Positions 36,501-64,000 of a stretch of 64,000 nt of DNA are shown here, piece after piece (the first letter of the stretch is position 1; each line of letters starts with the position of its first letter). The stretch covers positions 15,721,896-15,785,895 of the forward strand of contig NC_134433.1 of the NCBI RefSeq assembly GCF_030867145.1, read 5' to 3'. Position numbers and translations under genes: made by a program. The notes below the pieces were generated by a model. The model saw only the letters and a program-made list of their open reading frames with translations, was not told where the DNA came from and made no database searches. Source of the stretch: Opisthocomus hoazin. Taxonomy: Eukaryota > Chordata > Aves > Opisthocomiformes > Opisthocomidae.

Positions 36501-39500
36501 CGGCGTGACTCACACGGCGCCGGGGGATTTCTGCCACGGACGCGTCTACGCATTTCGCGTATGCCTCTCATTTTTTTCGTACCGTTTCATTTAACGCCTG
36601 AGCGCGTGCAGACACACCGCCTCTGACCTCGCGGGCAGTGGGCAAGAGAGTTCCCACCAAAACAGGGCCATTAAATCCCCTGGCTGATATTTTTTCTCCT
36701 CTGCCCCCACTTGTGCCGAGATTTTCGCATTCCCTGCCTGCCTCCGCCTCCCCCACACCGAGGTGACGTAATGTTATGAAGCCTTCTCCCATCCCCACCT
36801 TTATTAAATATGACCCGCAGTTGATCCCCGCGCGGGGCGAAGGGAAGCTGTGGTTTCGGGAGGGATCAGACATGAAAGGGAGAGCTGCCCGCCCCGCACA
36901 GGGCTCGCTCTGCAGGGCCGCGGGGAGCCCTCACGCCCCAGCCACCCCGACACCCGCGGCCCGGCAGCGCTGCCGAGGTGGCGGGGATTGTGGCACGGGT
37001 GCCACTTTCACCGCCCGAGGGTGACCGGGTCTGTCGGCGCTTTGGGTTGGGATGGAAATGCTCTCGTTCCTCGTCTTCTCCCTCCCGAATGACGGACAGA
37101 GCCGTGGCTCTCCTCCCGCAGAGGTTTTGGGACGGGGGCTCGGCTGGGGGGGTCTGGTGGCCCAGCTGCGGGCTGAGCGCTGCTGTCCCTGTCCCCCAGC
37201 CCGGCTGCTGGCCACGGCCATCAGCTGGCACCCACAGTCCCCAGCGCAGAGACCCCACGGACCCCAACTCCCCGCCGACAGCCTCCTCACCCGCTGTGCC
37301 GCACGTCCCACCCGGCTGGGGCTGGCAGGGGGTCCCGGGGATGGGAAATGCCCAAGGGGTCACCGAGCCACAGAGCCAGGCAGGCAGAAACGACTTCTTC
37401 CAGCCACTGCCCCCGGCTCCGAGCGCAGCGGATCCCGGGAATCGCGAGCTTCGCAGGCAGCCGGGCCGAGCCGGGCTGCCGCGGGGAGGGATGCTCTCAG
37501 CTGCCTCGAAGGCGCTGAACTTCTGCCCGTCTGCTTCCCACCGCGGTCACGTCCGACCCCAGAGGAGCACCCGGGCAGGGCCCTGCTGGCAGCGCAGCTC
37601 CTTCCAGCAGAGCATCGGCACCGGGGACGCGACGGGGAACCCCCCGTGTTGCCCCCTCAGCCGTGGCAGCCCACGTTGGGGACATCCAACGCGCCGGTGC
37701 CATCGCCGGGAGCCGGGCAGCTCCGCTGCCACACCAAGCCCCACATGGAGGGGAGCTGGGGCAGGAGCCAGGGATGGCACGGCCGGAGGGACGGGAGTGC
37801 TGGTGCCACCCGGGGCTCGCCGGGAGCTGCCGGGACGGGGCAGAGGGGTGGGCAGGAGGACACCCGGCAGCGGCATTTGTCTGTCACTCCGATAATTAAT
37901 GCTTCTCCCTTACACTTTGCAAATACCTCGCGACTCTCTTTGTCTAGTGATAAATGGCCCCTTTGAAGTTCTGCTTTCTCAAAAGCAAAGCAAAGAAACA
38001 CTTTCATAATCCGCCTTCACCCCCTTGTCCTTTGCCGGGGCTCTGCCGCTCTGGGGGTGCGCAGGGGAGCGATGGCCCCTTGCCCGCACGCAGGACCCCT
38101 CGGGGGCTGCTCACCGTCCCCATGCTCTGCCGGGGGGACAGGTGGAGGGGCTCAGCACTGCCTCGGTGCGTGCCCCCCTCAGCAGCACGCTCCCTGCCCT
38201 CTCTGGGACCCCCCCAAGACCTGGGACCCCACTTTTCAGAGCTCAGGGGCTTCCCTCAACCTCCTCAAGGATCCAGAGGTAAGCACGGCGTTTGGGCAGC
38301 TGCGGGGGAGCGGGGTCCCGCCGCGAGGGGCATTTGGGGGGTACGGAGGGGCAAACGTGGCCCAGCACCCGCCGAGAGCCACACGCACGTCGCCCCGCGG
38401 CTCCCAGCCCACACTCGGGTTCTGCTTCGCTGCCACAGCAAAACAAGTTCTGCTGGGCTATAAAAAGGCCCTGGAAGCGGGGCAGGCTGGGAGCCGCGCA
38501 GCCGGAATCCATGCCAGAGCTCTCGCAGATTGTCACCGGCTTACGTGTCAGGGCAAACAATGCTATCTGCCCAGGAATCGCGGCACAGAGAACACCACAA
38601 CAGCGGCCCGAACCCCAAACACGGGGTCACGGGGCACAGCCTGGCAGCCAGCAGCTCCCCGCGAGGAGCCGGGGTCCGTCCCGCACGGCAGAGCGCGGCA
38701 CCGGCACGGCTTCTCCCAGCACGCCCAGTTCCCCAGACCCCAGCCCCGAGCTGGCGAGGCCGCCCTTGCCTCCCCACGCCGGGCAGGCGTTTCGCAGATG
38801 CCATTCTGCTTTAGCGAGCAGCCGCGCGTCCTCCGACTTTTTATTAATTTTAAGACAAAGGGGAGGGAAGCGAGCTGGAACCGGCGCGGGAGGTGGGGTT
38901 GTTTTCTGGGAAAACAAAAGCAGCGTGGCGGCGCGACGCGGGCCGGGAGATGCTGGCGGCTGGAGGAGCTGGACCTGTCCCTGGGGGCAGCTTCGGGGCG
39001 AGCCCCCGGCCCGGGCACCCCGGCCAGCCCCCCGTGCCACGCCTCACCCCGCGGTTATGGGTGCCTGCCGTCGCTCACCCCTTCGTGCGAGGTCGGCGCC
39101 GGCAGCTCGCCGGGCAGAGGGCGAGAGCTGCCATCATGGAAAAAGGAAAATCAGCCCCAGCTCGCCACAGGCAGCGCAACCGGGCGCAGTGGAAGAGGGG
39201 TTCTGGAGGCAGGCACAGGGTGCCGGAGGTTTGCAAATGGTTTGCACCTGCGGCAAGGGCTCCCCGCGGGCACGGCCACGCCAGCCAAGCGCACCCCAGC
39301 CCCCGCCGCAGGTGGGACCCCCACCCCGAATGCATTTCCCTGCTGGGTGCCCTCCCTGGGAGGGTCTGGCCCTGGCCCCCAGCGGGGTCTCTGCCCGGGC
39401 CGGGAGGGCAAAAATCAAAAGCAAATTGCAGGAGTCAATGGCGCGGAGCCGCGGGCGGCCTCAGCGGCTGCCGTGTGACTTTGATTCCCCTATCATAACC

Positions 39501-42500
39501 CCGAATTAAAAATTCAAGCAATTACTTGCATGGCTTCCCTCCGATTAGGCTGGGCCTCGCGTTCATTAATGCGGGCGCACAGAGAAAAGCCATTAGGGCG
39601 GGTGGCGGGGACGGTTTCGCTGAGAACAGTTCCGCTCCAGGAAGGAGCCAGGCGAAAGCTGAGTTTCACACATCTTGGGGGCCCTGAAAGCCGCCTTTGT
39701 GCGCCCGGCCGGCGCCCGGGCAGGGTGTCGGGGGTCCCTGGGGGCAGCGGGGCCGAGGAGGAGCATGGCCGGACGGGTAAAGCGTCAGCCCGGTGCCCGC
39801 AGCACCGGAGGGAAGGGACTGACCCCCGAGTCACCACGACGTTTCCGTTTGGTCGCCCCCCAAAAAATATTTACCCAGCCCACCCCTGCCGGGCGGCCGC
39901 ACACGGGGCAGGGGCAGCAGGAACGGCGGCGGCTGGGGAATAAAGCTTTTCGCCCCAGCCCGCCGCAGCCCTCACCAAGGCCCGAGCAAGACACAGCAAG
40001 TTTTCCACCCGGCAAGCCTGGTTTTATGAGCAAATTTCAAGTTTTCGCATAGTTTTCCCTCCCCCTCGCCGTACAAACGCATCTCGGGAGCGGGCACACT
40101 GCCTCTGCCGCCCGTGCCCCCCCGGGAACCCCCCGCCCGCCAGCAGCCGCCCCGAGCGTGCTCGCGCTTCACCGCGGGGCCATCAAGGAAATTTGCTGGA
40201 CGGAAAAAATACCAGCACGTCTAGACTGAAATACCGGTCTGGGCTCCCGGGGAGCCGCAGGACCCCCCCAGCGCAGCGCGGGCTCCCGGTCCGCAGGGAC
40301 CCCGGGGACACCCCGACTCGCCGAGCCCCTCCGTCGTCCCCAGCCCAGCTCGGCGCTGCCCGTGCCGCGGGGCCCACGGTGCCTCGCGGTTTTCTGCTTC
40401 CCCCCTCGCCCACGCCCTCGCTGCCGTCGTCCTTCCCGCAAGCGGCCTTCGGCCTCGCGAGGTGCGAGGTTGGACAACGGCCGGGTCAGAGCGGCCGGAG
40501 GGGCTCGGGCCCTGCCGAAAGCCCCCTCAGCGGCCATCGCGGCCTCGGCGCGGGCGCTGCCGGGGGCCATCCATCAGCCACGACCCCGCGGCCGCCCCGA
40601 GGAGGAGAGCGACGGGAGGCCATGAGGGGAGGAAAGGAAAACAGACAGGATAAAAATCACCAAATTAGCGGGGCCGGGGGAGCGCCGGCTGGCGAGGGGG
40701 CACGGGGCCATTTCTGAGGGGCGAGGCAGCAGGCGTGAAGCCAGCAGCAACACCCCCCCCCCCCGACCCCGCCACTGGAAGTCACCCCGGCCTTCGCCGC
40801 CGGGACCCCCCCCGCACCCCGAGACCCGCCTCCCGCGTGGGCAGAGGGGGTCCCCGGGCACCCGGAGGGACAGAGGCCGGCGCCCCACGGGCCGGTGACA
40901 CCCGCGACATGCGGGGGAGGGGGTACCCCCCCTTCCCCCCCGCCGGGGCCGCCCCGAGCGGGAAGCCCGCGCCGCCGGGCACGTGGCGCCACCTGGCGGC
41001 CCGGCGGCCGCCCGCCGCCTCTCCCGGGCCCTTCCCGCCCTCGGGGCCGCTCCCGCCCGGGCGCTGAGGGCGCAGCCGCCGCCCGGTCCCTCCCTCGCGG
41101 GCTGCTGCCCCTGCTACGTGGAAAAAGAGTCGCTGGGGGAAAGGAAAATGCAAATAAAACCCCAAAATCTGTGCGCGCCGGCGACGGGGGGGTCCGTGAC
41201 AGCCCCCTCAGCCGCGGGGAGCCCCGTGAGGGGTTTTGCTCAGCAGTTTTGGCCAAGGCACGGCTGCGCCGGCCGGGTCCCACCATGCTGCCGTGCGAGG
41301 CCATGCAGCCACGCCATGCTGTGCATTTACCGACCCGGGCAACAAAATTCCACCAAAAAAAGGCGTTTAGAGCCTGAGCTTGGAGCTGGGTGGGCTGGGC
41401 AGGGCAGAGCCCACTGCAGCACGGCCCGGGGAAGCGATCAGCGCCGGGGCCGGGCCGCGGAGACAGCCCGGTGCTGGGAGCGGGCAGGCCGGGCACTGAA
41501 GCCCCTTTTCTTTTCACCCACCCAGTGACCCCGCGCGGAAGAACGGGCAGATTGTCTTTCAAACGGAGCCGATGTGGAGCTTGAATGTCCCTTGCCACCT
41601 TGGCTATAAATCATCCTGCATGTGATAAGGTAATTACCTTCTCCTTGAAACTATTCATAGGAAAGCCTATAAAGCGCCTGGCTTGTAAACACAACAATAA
41701 AGAGGCAGGACAATAAAACCTTGGCCGGGGCGGGGAAGGTGCTGCCTTTCGCCAGCCCCGAGCACCTCGTGCTTCACCAGTCCCCAGCTGAGGACGGAGG
41801 CTGTGTCTGTCCCCGCTGCTCTCACTGGCAGCGAGCCGGCAGCACAGGGCACGCACAGCCCACGCTGCTCCACCAGGCACCAAAAATGAGCATCCGACAC
41901 TAAAAAGACACAAAATCACCACTGACCTTGGGCACAAACAGGAGATCCCAGCCCAGCTCTAGCACCCCCGGGCTGCAGAAATAGCTCAGGGGGCTGGGCT
42001 GGGCACAGCTGAACCCCGTGACTGATCCGGGTCCCCACCCAGCAGCGATTTACTTGTTGCCCACAGAAATTAGGCCTGAGTCTCCACAGCTGCCCCCTGC
42101 ACCCCCCTGCAAGGTGTGTCTCCCCAGCAGTGCCCGTGGGCTGGGGGAGGTGAGGCTGCTGCTGGCCGCTCCTGGCCTTGAGTGGGAGCGGAGGCAGGGG
42201 TGGTGGCATGTTTTTGTCACCTTCAGAAAATGCCGGATGGAGTTCCACCAGCCGGAGTGAGAACCCAGCTCTGTGCACACACCAATTTTTCCCCAGGGAG
42301 TCAGCTAACAGTGTCCAGAAGCAGGCAGAAGGATCTTCCCTCAGGAGGATGAAGGGCTGGCATCAGCATAAGACCCATCTTACATCCTCCTCTTCACAGG
42401 CAGGAGGTTTGTGATGAGTGTGCAGGGTGAGACTGCAAAATCCAGACTCTCTACCCAAACTGGCATTCTTACTGCTGTAACGTGGTGGTGGGTCGAATCG

Positions 42501-43118
42501 ATGCCCAGGACACCCGAAGCCTATGAGCATTCCTGGGGAAAAGAGCTACAGAAGAGAGCAACTAACGGCGCACGCAACCAACCAAGCAAGCCCAACCCGT
42601 AACCGATTCAGTTCCTTTACAGACGAACTCAATCTGGCATTCAGATGTGCAGCCTTATTCCTGTCTGGTCTTGAGGGAAAGAGAGCAGCCAGATGTCGAG
42701 GAACAAGCTGAGCAGATCAGAAGGTGCTGAACCCTTCTGCTTTAGCGTCTGGTAATGAGTTGGGCTCTTAGTTAAACAGAGCGCTCACACGGAGAAAACT
42801 CCTTATGCCGCCTTCAGCCAAGGCTACCTAGAAACTACTGTTGCTCCCAAAGGTAAAAGACATTCGTATCTTTCTGTCTGAGAATAGCTGCGGGTTCCCC
42901 AATACAGGCTGAAGTTCTGGACATGCTTATTTGGAAATCTCCATGCAGCCAGCGGGCAGGCTGCTGCCATGCTCAGTTGGGACACACTTCTGTTTTATCC
43001 AGCCACTCGAGCTCTTGGTTTGCCTCCATCGCTCGCTCAGCGCTGCTCAGAGCAGAAGTCCACGTTGCCTCAAAAGCCCTGAGGTGTTATGAGAGCCAGG
43101 TGAGACTTCAGAGAATTT
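33561..43118. other. Intergenic DNA between HNF1B and the HEATR6 side
   Basis: GC-rich, CpG-rich DNA in which all six frames are long and open by composition. I saw no peptide I recognise and no exon chain. Local points: a CRE-like TGACGTAA near 36762-36769, a C-run near 40747-40763, a dense GC block at 40150-41120, and a CTCF-type motif at 40985-40999. Confidence 0.5.
40985..40999 (-). promoter_or_regulatory. CTCF-type binding motif
   Basis: On the minus strand CCGCCAGGTGGCGCC agrees at all 15 positions with CCRSYAGRKGGCRSY, a relaxed form of the CTCF core. It lies in a CpG-rich block between a tissue-restricted gene (HNF1B) and a housekeeping gene (HEATR6), where an insulator would make sense. 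Confidence 0.55.
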
Positions 43119-43124
43119 TTTATT
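43119..43124 (-). terminator. Poly(A) signal AATAAA after the possible small gene
   Basis: TTTATT on the plus strand, AATAAA on the minus, about 90 bp beyond the TGA at 43213-43215. A single hexamer is weak evidence on its own. Confidence 0.35.
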
Positions 43125-43212
43125 AAAACCAGAGAGGTTATCTCTGCGCTACTGAGAATCCCAGCAGCTCCCATCCGCTTCTTGGGGTGCATAAAATCAC
43201 AGATTTCTCCGT

Positions 43213-43830
43213 TCAGAACACCCTGACATCGGGTGTGGGCTGCTGGAGCAGACACTCGGCACAGGTACACCCTGTGTCTGCTGCCTGACCAGGCGTCGGA
43301 TACCGCATCCCACAGCCGCCTCCCCGGCAGTATTCCAGCTGGCGCAGAATGTGGGCAGCTCTAGAGATGTCAGCAAACCTGGGCAAGAAATCCAGGCACA
43401 GTTGTGTTTTCAGTGGTAACGGGGCACATTTCTTCTACAGGCAGAACAGAGCTGCAGAACGCAGGCTTGCTTCAGGTGGTAGAAACTCAGAAGATGCGTA
43501 CAGGGCACAACTGCAGCAGCCAAAGAGAGGGAAAACGAGCAAGGGTCAGCTGAAGTGGAAATTTGTACCTTCAAGCAGAGCCAGGGGTGCTCCTGAGCCC
43601 TCTGGGATGTGGCCCAGCAAGGGCACTGGTGGTGCCGGGGCCCTGCAGCGATGCTCAGCCTTCCAAAGCACCTGGAGAAGGCTGACCACACGCTACGGCT
43701 GGCAGAGCTGCTCCTGCTGCGGGCTGTTGCAGCAGAACTCACTCTTGGCCAGGAACTGGCCCCACACCTCCAGCAAAAGAGACCCCGGTACTCTGCGGGG
43801 GTTTCAGATACTCACACTGCTCGAGGCCCA
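43213..43830 (-). CDS. Two possible coding exons of an unknown gene, or alternative last exons of HEATR6
   Basis: Proposed exons 43830-43743 (88 nt) and 43378-43213 (166 nt including TGA). The first follows a T/C-rich tract and TTCCAG and ends at a strong donor AAGA|GTGAGT. The second follows GGATTTCTTGCCCAG. Phases match (two leading bases, two trailing, then one). The peptide starts GLEQCEYLKPPQSTGVSF, contains FADISRAAHILRQLEYCRGG, and ends Cys-rich, GCTCAECLLQQPTPDVRVF. An AATAAA lies about 90 bp beyond the stop. I recognise no domain. Any first exon is unknown; a phase-1 donor such as that of HEATR6 exon 19 would join in frame. Random GC-rich open frame remains possible. Confidence 0.3.
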
Positions 43831-44404
43831 CTGGAACCCGTGGCAAGGATGGAAAAAACAGACCAATTCTGTATCCCAAAGAGCTTTTACGACAGGCAGG
43901 GCTTGCCCTGAGCTCTGTTCAAACATCCCCCCAGAGGTCAGGACAGCAGGCACTCGGCTCTCAAAGCGCCCCACGGACCGGCTCATTCCTGCAGGCTTTG
44001 ATTTGTCCCCGGCAACCTCGGCGCGCTCCGTCCTGCCCCGGCTATCAGCACAGCAAGCACACAGCAAACAGAGCAACAACATCATCGCCAAGGAAGGGGA
44101 AGGGGACAGAACCTGAGAACTATGAACAAACGCACGTGCGGCTGGGAGCATCGCCGCACCTCCCACAGAAAGGCGACAGAGCCGCAGGGGTAGCGCCGCT
44201 CCAAGAGTCGGAATTCCAGCCTCGGAGGACCTACTTTGAGTTTTCTAGCTTACACAGCGCAGTACCATCCGCCTGCAAAGAAGGAATTTCGAGTTTTTTG
44301 GAAGACAGGATGAGTGAAGGCAGCAGGGAGGCGCAGGCCAGGCCTGAGACAGCGGGACTGCAGACAGGTAAAGGCAAAGGGTGTTTGCTCTAAGCTGTTA
44401 CTCA

Positions 44405-44883
44405 AATATTGGCATATTTGGGTTTATTGCAGGAACACAAGAGTGACAACATTTGCAGTGCTCAGAAAAACAAAATTCTTCCAGACCCCTCCTTTACAAA
44501 CACGGTTTGGAATACAGCAGCAATAGTAACAAAATGCATTTAGATAAGCCCAGAGAACAGGCTGTTTTTATAAAACGCACAGAGAAGGACAAGGCATTTG
44601 TTTTCCAAGTGGCCACACTGTAGCAGCTCAGTGTACAAACAAAACGGACCCAGGACAACTTCAGAGTTCACTAAAAACACACACAACAACAAGCAGAAGA
44701 TGAAGTTCTACAGATCTTTCCATCAGGCATCGTGAACGGTTTTAGTAAGTTTGAAATAACTCGTTCAATACCAGCAGCAGGGAACTTTCCTCCTGGATGC
44801 CCTGCGCAAGGGAAAGCAGTGTGTTTCTCCTCTGTGCCCGGTCAGAAGTGGAAGTTCTTGGTCCCCAAAGCAGGTGTTTCCTT
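44405..44883 (-). other. HEATR6: HEATR6 3' UTR with poly(A) signal
   Basis: A canonical AATAAA on the minus strand (TTTATT at 44423-44428) lies about 455 bp after the stop. The cleavage point near 44405 is inferred from usual spacing. Confidence 0.6.
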
Positions 44884-62955
<18,072 letters not shown>

Positions 62956-62963
<8 letters not shown>

Positions 62964-63040
62964 CTTGCGCCCTCCCGGCAGCGCCGCCACGGCAACGGGA
63001 GCACTTCCGGGGCGGGGGGGGGCTACGGGAGCACTTCCGG
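62956..63040 (-). promoter_or_regulatory. HEATR6: HEATR6 core promoter: tandem ETS sites and YY1-like site at the ATG
   Basis: Two CCGGAAGTG ETS sites on the minus strand (63002-63010 and 63032-63040) sit in a direct repeat 30 bp apart. AAGATGGCGGC (62956-62966) overlaps the start codon and fits a YY1 site, as in many housekeeping genes whose YY1 site covers the initiator ATG. CpG-rich, no TATA. The ETS sites lie about 40 and 70 bp before the ATG, so the 5' UTR should be short. Confidence 0.65.
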
Positions 63041-63299
63041 GGCGGGTGGGCGGCTACGGGAGCCGGGCGGGGCCCTGCTGGGAGCGCGGTCCGCGGACCC
63101 CGCCCGTTTGCCGTCCCCGGGCCCCGCGTTGCACCGCGAAGGAGCCCGGGGGGAGCGAAGGGGGAGCCCGGGCTGGGGGGAGCCGGAGAGCGGAGCTGGC
63201 GGGGCCCGGGCTGCGGCCTGGCGGGCGGCCGGCGGGGGCAGGGCCGGCAGCGCGACACCGGCACAGTCGCGACTCAGTGACAGCGCTGACACAGCGACA

Positions 63300-64000
63300 G
63301 ACGTGACACCCTGACAGTGGTGACACCAGCACAGTGGCGGCTCAGTGCCAGACGTGAGACAGTGACAGATGTGAGACAGTGACAGTGTGACACCGGCACA
63401 GCCACGACACTGGCACAGTCGTGACTCAGTGCACAGCTGTGACACCCTGACTGGTGACACCAGCACAGCTGTGACACAGTGACAGCCCTGAGAGACACTG
63501 AGAGTGGTGGCACCAGCACAGCCACGACACCGGCACAGTCGTGACACAGTGACAGCCCTGGCACAAGCACAGCCGTGACATCTGCACAGCCATGACACCA
63601 GCACAGCTGTGACACAGTGACAGCCCTGGCACCAGCACAGCCATGAGACAGTGACAGCCCTGGCACCAGCACAGCCGTGACATCTGCACAGCCTTGACAC
63701 CAGCACAGCTGTGACACAGTGACAGCCCTGGCACCAGCATGGCCATGACACCAGCACAGTCGTGACACAGTGACAGCTGTGACACAGTGACAGCCCTGGC
63801 ACCAACACAGCCCTGGCACCAGCACAGCCGTGACATCTGCACAGCCTTGACACCAGCACAGCTGTGACACAGTGACAGCCCTGGCACCAGCATGGCCATG
63901 ACACCAGCACAGTCGTGACACAGTGACAGCCGTGACACAGTGACAGCCCTGGCACCAGCCTGGCCATGACACCAGCATGGCTGCCACATGCCGACAGCCG
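63300..64000. repeat. Minisatellite upstream of HEATR6, 153-bp higher-order unit
   Basis: An array of words such as GTGACACAGTGACAGCC, CTGGCACCAGCACAG and CATGACACCAGCACAG, reaching the window end. CATCTGCACAGCCTTGAC occurs at 63681 and 63834, 153 bp apart, with near-identical flanks. Because 153 is 51 codons, frames stay open over copies. The true extent beyond the window is unknown. Confidence 0.9.

Noticed and set aside
38057-39509. Plus-strand frames of 405 and 473 codons in the intergenic region
   Set aside because: Two overlapping frames are open in the same DNA, composition is Ala/Arg/Pro/Gly-rich, and no domain or exon structure is seen.
43816-44085. Minus-strand frame beginning MMLLLCLLCACC, like a signal peptide, as first exon of the possible small gene
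   Set aside because: The donor-like GTGAGT at its end is only 23 bases from the next acceptor-like AG, too short for an intron, and it overlaps the better exon at 43743-43830 in another frame. No phase-1 donor found.
43349-44116. 255-codon plus-strand frame opposite the possible small gene
   Set aside because: No recognisable domain; it probably stays open because of the sequence on the other strand or by chance.
41500-44400. A WAP four-disulphide domain gene, expected because mouse Heatr6 has Wfdc neighbours
   Set aside because: I looked for the closely spaced Cys pattern of the family on the minus strand and found only an imperfect CC...C run with no complete domain.
62964-62990. Nine extra N-terminal residues for HEATR6 (frame open upstream of the ATG)
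   Set aside because: The upstream codon is GTG, not ATG. The first ATG is at 62963, inside a YY1-like CAAGATGGCGG.
63300-64000. CRISPR-like array
   Set aside because: Repeats are short, variable and contiguous without unique spacers, and this is a vertebrate genome: it is a minisatellite.

Overview
The window is genomic DNA of a bird. It carries repeated 3' ends of CR1 retrotransposons, the standard avian LINE, in both orientations. The DNA is very GC-rich with many G/C minisatellites, as on an avian microchromosome, and it contains two split vertebrate genes. Both genes lie on the minus strand. I rebuilt them exon by exon from reading frame, splice sites and recalled similarity to the human proteins. 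The adjacency suggests the segment equivalent to chicken chromosome 19; the species cannot be named.

Gene 1 is HNF1B (hepatocyte nuclear factor 1-beta), with nine coding exons from the ATG at 32504 down to the TGA at 8857. It encodes about 558 residues, against 557 in human. All exon phases match the human gene, and the two 3' splice sites that give the known long and short (minus 26 residues) isoforms are both present. The promoter side (32.5-33.6 kb) has an octamer next to a TATA-like element, a 31-base C run and a minisatellite. Intron 1 begins with G-rich repeats. Intron 3 is mostly a minisatellite with a 196-bp higher-order period. Introns 4 and 7 hold young CR1 copies in opposite orientation that flank exons 5-7.

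Gene 2 is HEATR6 (HEAT repeat-containing 6), with twenty coding exons from the ATG at 62963 down to the TAG at 44884. It encodes about 1156 residues, against 1181 in human. It has a housekeeping-type promoter (tandem ETS sites, a YY1-like site on the ATG) and a poly(A) signal at 44423-44428. Just downstream, at 43.1-43.9 kb, are two exon-like pieces with good splice sites, matching phases, a stop and an AATAAA. They could be a small unknown gene or alternative last exons of HEATR6.

Layout: 1-8.4 kb non-coding DNA downstream of HNF1B with one CR1; 8.4-32.6 kb HNF1B; 32.6-43.1 kb GC-rich intergenic DNA with a strong CTCF-type motif at 40985-40999; 43.1-43.9 kb the possible small gene; 44.4-63.0 kb HEATR6; 63.3-64.0 kb a minisatellite. 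The two genes have no known joint function. Their adjacency is of evolutionary interest, because in human they are far apart on chromosome 17. I found no tRNA, rRNA, CRISPR array or viral gene.
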